Source of the DNA: Candidatus Aminicenantes bacterium RBG_13_64_14
GTDB taxonomy: Bacteria > Acidobacteriota > Aminicenantia > Aminicenantales > Saccharicenantaceae
Assembly: GCA_001773855.1 (NCBI GenBank)
Contig: MEXZ01000013.1
Location: 14,598-20,788, forward strand
Direction of reading: 5' to 3'
DNA length: 6,191 nt
The translations under genes were made by a program, and so were the position numbers. Positions 5,696 through 6,191 of the stretch are shown here, in pieces (position 1 is the first letter of the stretch; the number at the start of each line of letters is the position of its first letter). The notes below the pieces were generated by a model. It was given only the letters and a program-made list of their open reading frames with translations, ran no database searches and was not told the origin of the DNA.

Positions 5696-6144
5696 GGCCG
5701 ATCTCCTTTTAATGGGAACGTCCTTCTTTCCGAATTCGGGCCCTGGACAACGATCGCTTCGGCTGTCACCCCGACGACTTTGTAGCCGGGCGCGATCTCG
5801 TCGCCCTCCCCCACGGACACGGTCTGGCCGTTGCGGAGGACGAGGGCGATGATCTGCCCGCCGGACTTGATGGACCCGATGTAGCTGAGGTTCAAAGTGA
5901 AGGAAGGCGGAGCGTCCGGTTGGGTGACGGCCGCCGACTTGACCGCGGGCCCGCCGGCCCGGCGGACGGCGGGAAGCGCGGTCGCCCTCGGTCGGAAGAT
6001 GTCGCGGACCGGTGCCGCGATCTCGCCGCTGCCGAATACGAGGAGGTCCCTGCGGACGAGGGGTTTCCGGGCTTCCTGGGCCATGAATACGGACACGGCC
6101 CAGCCCAGGGCAAGGCCCGCGATCGCCGCTTTCTTAAATGCCAT
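5692..6144 (-). CDS. PilP/GspC-like inner-membrane periplasmic protein of the pilus/secretion machine
   Basis: A 150-residue protein with one N-terminal membrane helix or uncleaved signal (about residues 4-22, FKKAAIAGLALGWAVSVFMAQ). A juxtamembrane stretch follows with RDIFRP (47-52), like the R-[DN]-[PI]-F element of GspC and PilP. After a flexible Ala/Pro/Arg linker (53-80) comes a small beta domain (about 82-146): LNLSYIGSIKSGGQIIALVLRNGQTVSVGEGDEIAPGYKVVGVT, the typical HR-domain layout (YiG.i...g...Al...g....v..G..i..gykV..I). In these systems this domain touches the N0 domain of the secretin, whose gene follows with a 4-nt ATGA overlap. The start overlaps the preceding gene by 11 nt. 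Only a weak GGGG lies upstream, so initiation probably depends on coupling. PilP and GspC cannot be separated cleanly on this sequence. Confidence 0.75.
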   Translation of the reverse strand: MAFKKAAIAGLALGWAVSVFMAQEARKPLVRRDLLVFGSGEIAAPVRDIFRPRATALPAVRRAGGPAVKSAAVTQPDAPPSFTLNLSYIGSIKSGGQIIALVLRNGQTVSVGEGDEIAPGYKVVGVTAEAIVVQGPNSERRTFPLKGDRP

Positions 6145-6191
6145 AATACCCCGCCACCGCCAGTTTCGCGCTGAGGCGCTCGCCTTCGGAC
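6134..6191 (-). CDS. C-terminal 18 codons of an upstream gene, possibly PilO-like (partial)
   Basis: The minus strand from the right edge reads SEGERLSAKLAVAGYYGI and then TAA (6136-6134), in a frame open up to the window edge. Its stop lies 11 nt inside the PilP-like gene. A tail of alternating hydrophobic residues ending in a tyrosine pair resembles the last beta-strand of PilO-type proteins, which usually precede pilP and pilQ. So few residues do not identify the family, and the call rests mainly on gene order. Confidence 0.55.
   Translation of the reverse strand, partial: SEGERLSAKLAVAGYYGI

Noticed and set aside
4421..5785. Long plus-strand open frame (454 codons) opposite the secretin gene
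   Set aside because: The Val/Asp/Gly/Leu-rich translation is characteristic of reading the complement of a GC-rich gene. The secretin on the minus strand explains the region fully.

Overview
The window is GC-rich, and every gene I can support lies on the minus strand, so transcription runs from high to low coordinates. Two gene groups are visible, separated by about 700 bases of non-coding, strongly dyad-symmetric DNA.

Right-hand group (6191 down to 2770), apparently one tightly packed transcription unit. In transcription order it holds the last 18 codons of a gene that continues outside the window (possibly PilO-like), a small inner-membrane PilP/GspC-like protein, a lipoprotein secretin with N-terminal TPR-like repeats and a C-terminal cohesin-like domain, a THEP1-type P-loop nucleoside-triphosphatase, and a MoaD/ThiS-family sulfur carrier ending in Gly-Gly. 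Junctions are overlaps of 11, 4 and 17 nt and one gap of 6 nt. The first three genes fit the periplasm-spanning and outer-membrane part of a type IV pilus or type II secretion machine. The last two are cytoplasmic and point to molybdopterin or tungstopterin cofactor chemistry.

Middle (2064-2769), no credible gene. A 587-bp block (2157-2743) is bounded by perfect 21-bp inverted repeats and contains several hairpins. One is a 30-bp, two-mismatch inverted repeat (2571-2600 / 2663-2692) enclosing two smaller hairpins. I read the block as a candidate non-autonomous, MITE-like mobile element or a structured RNA. It starts only 26 bp after the MoaD stop codon.

Left-hand group (2063 down to 1). A complete aldehyde:ferredoxin oxidoreductase (AOR) family gene is interrupted by a +1 frameshift near 1691-1712, although all cluster and active-site residues are intact on either side. 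Its stop codon overlaps (ATGA) the start of a class II aldolase/adducin-family gene that runs off the left edge. The MoaD protein upstream would supply the dithiolene sulfur of the AOR cofactor. The two genes were probably neighbours before the 587-bp block came between them.

Organism: a high-GC, Gram-negative (secretin-bearing) and probably anaerobic bacterium, since AOR is a ferredoxin-linked W enzyme. The cohesin-ended lipoprotein secretin and overall style recall Acidobacteriota or Candidatus Aminicenantes. That is an impression from family knowledge, not something the sequence proves.
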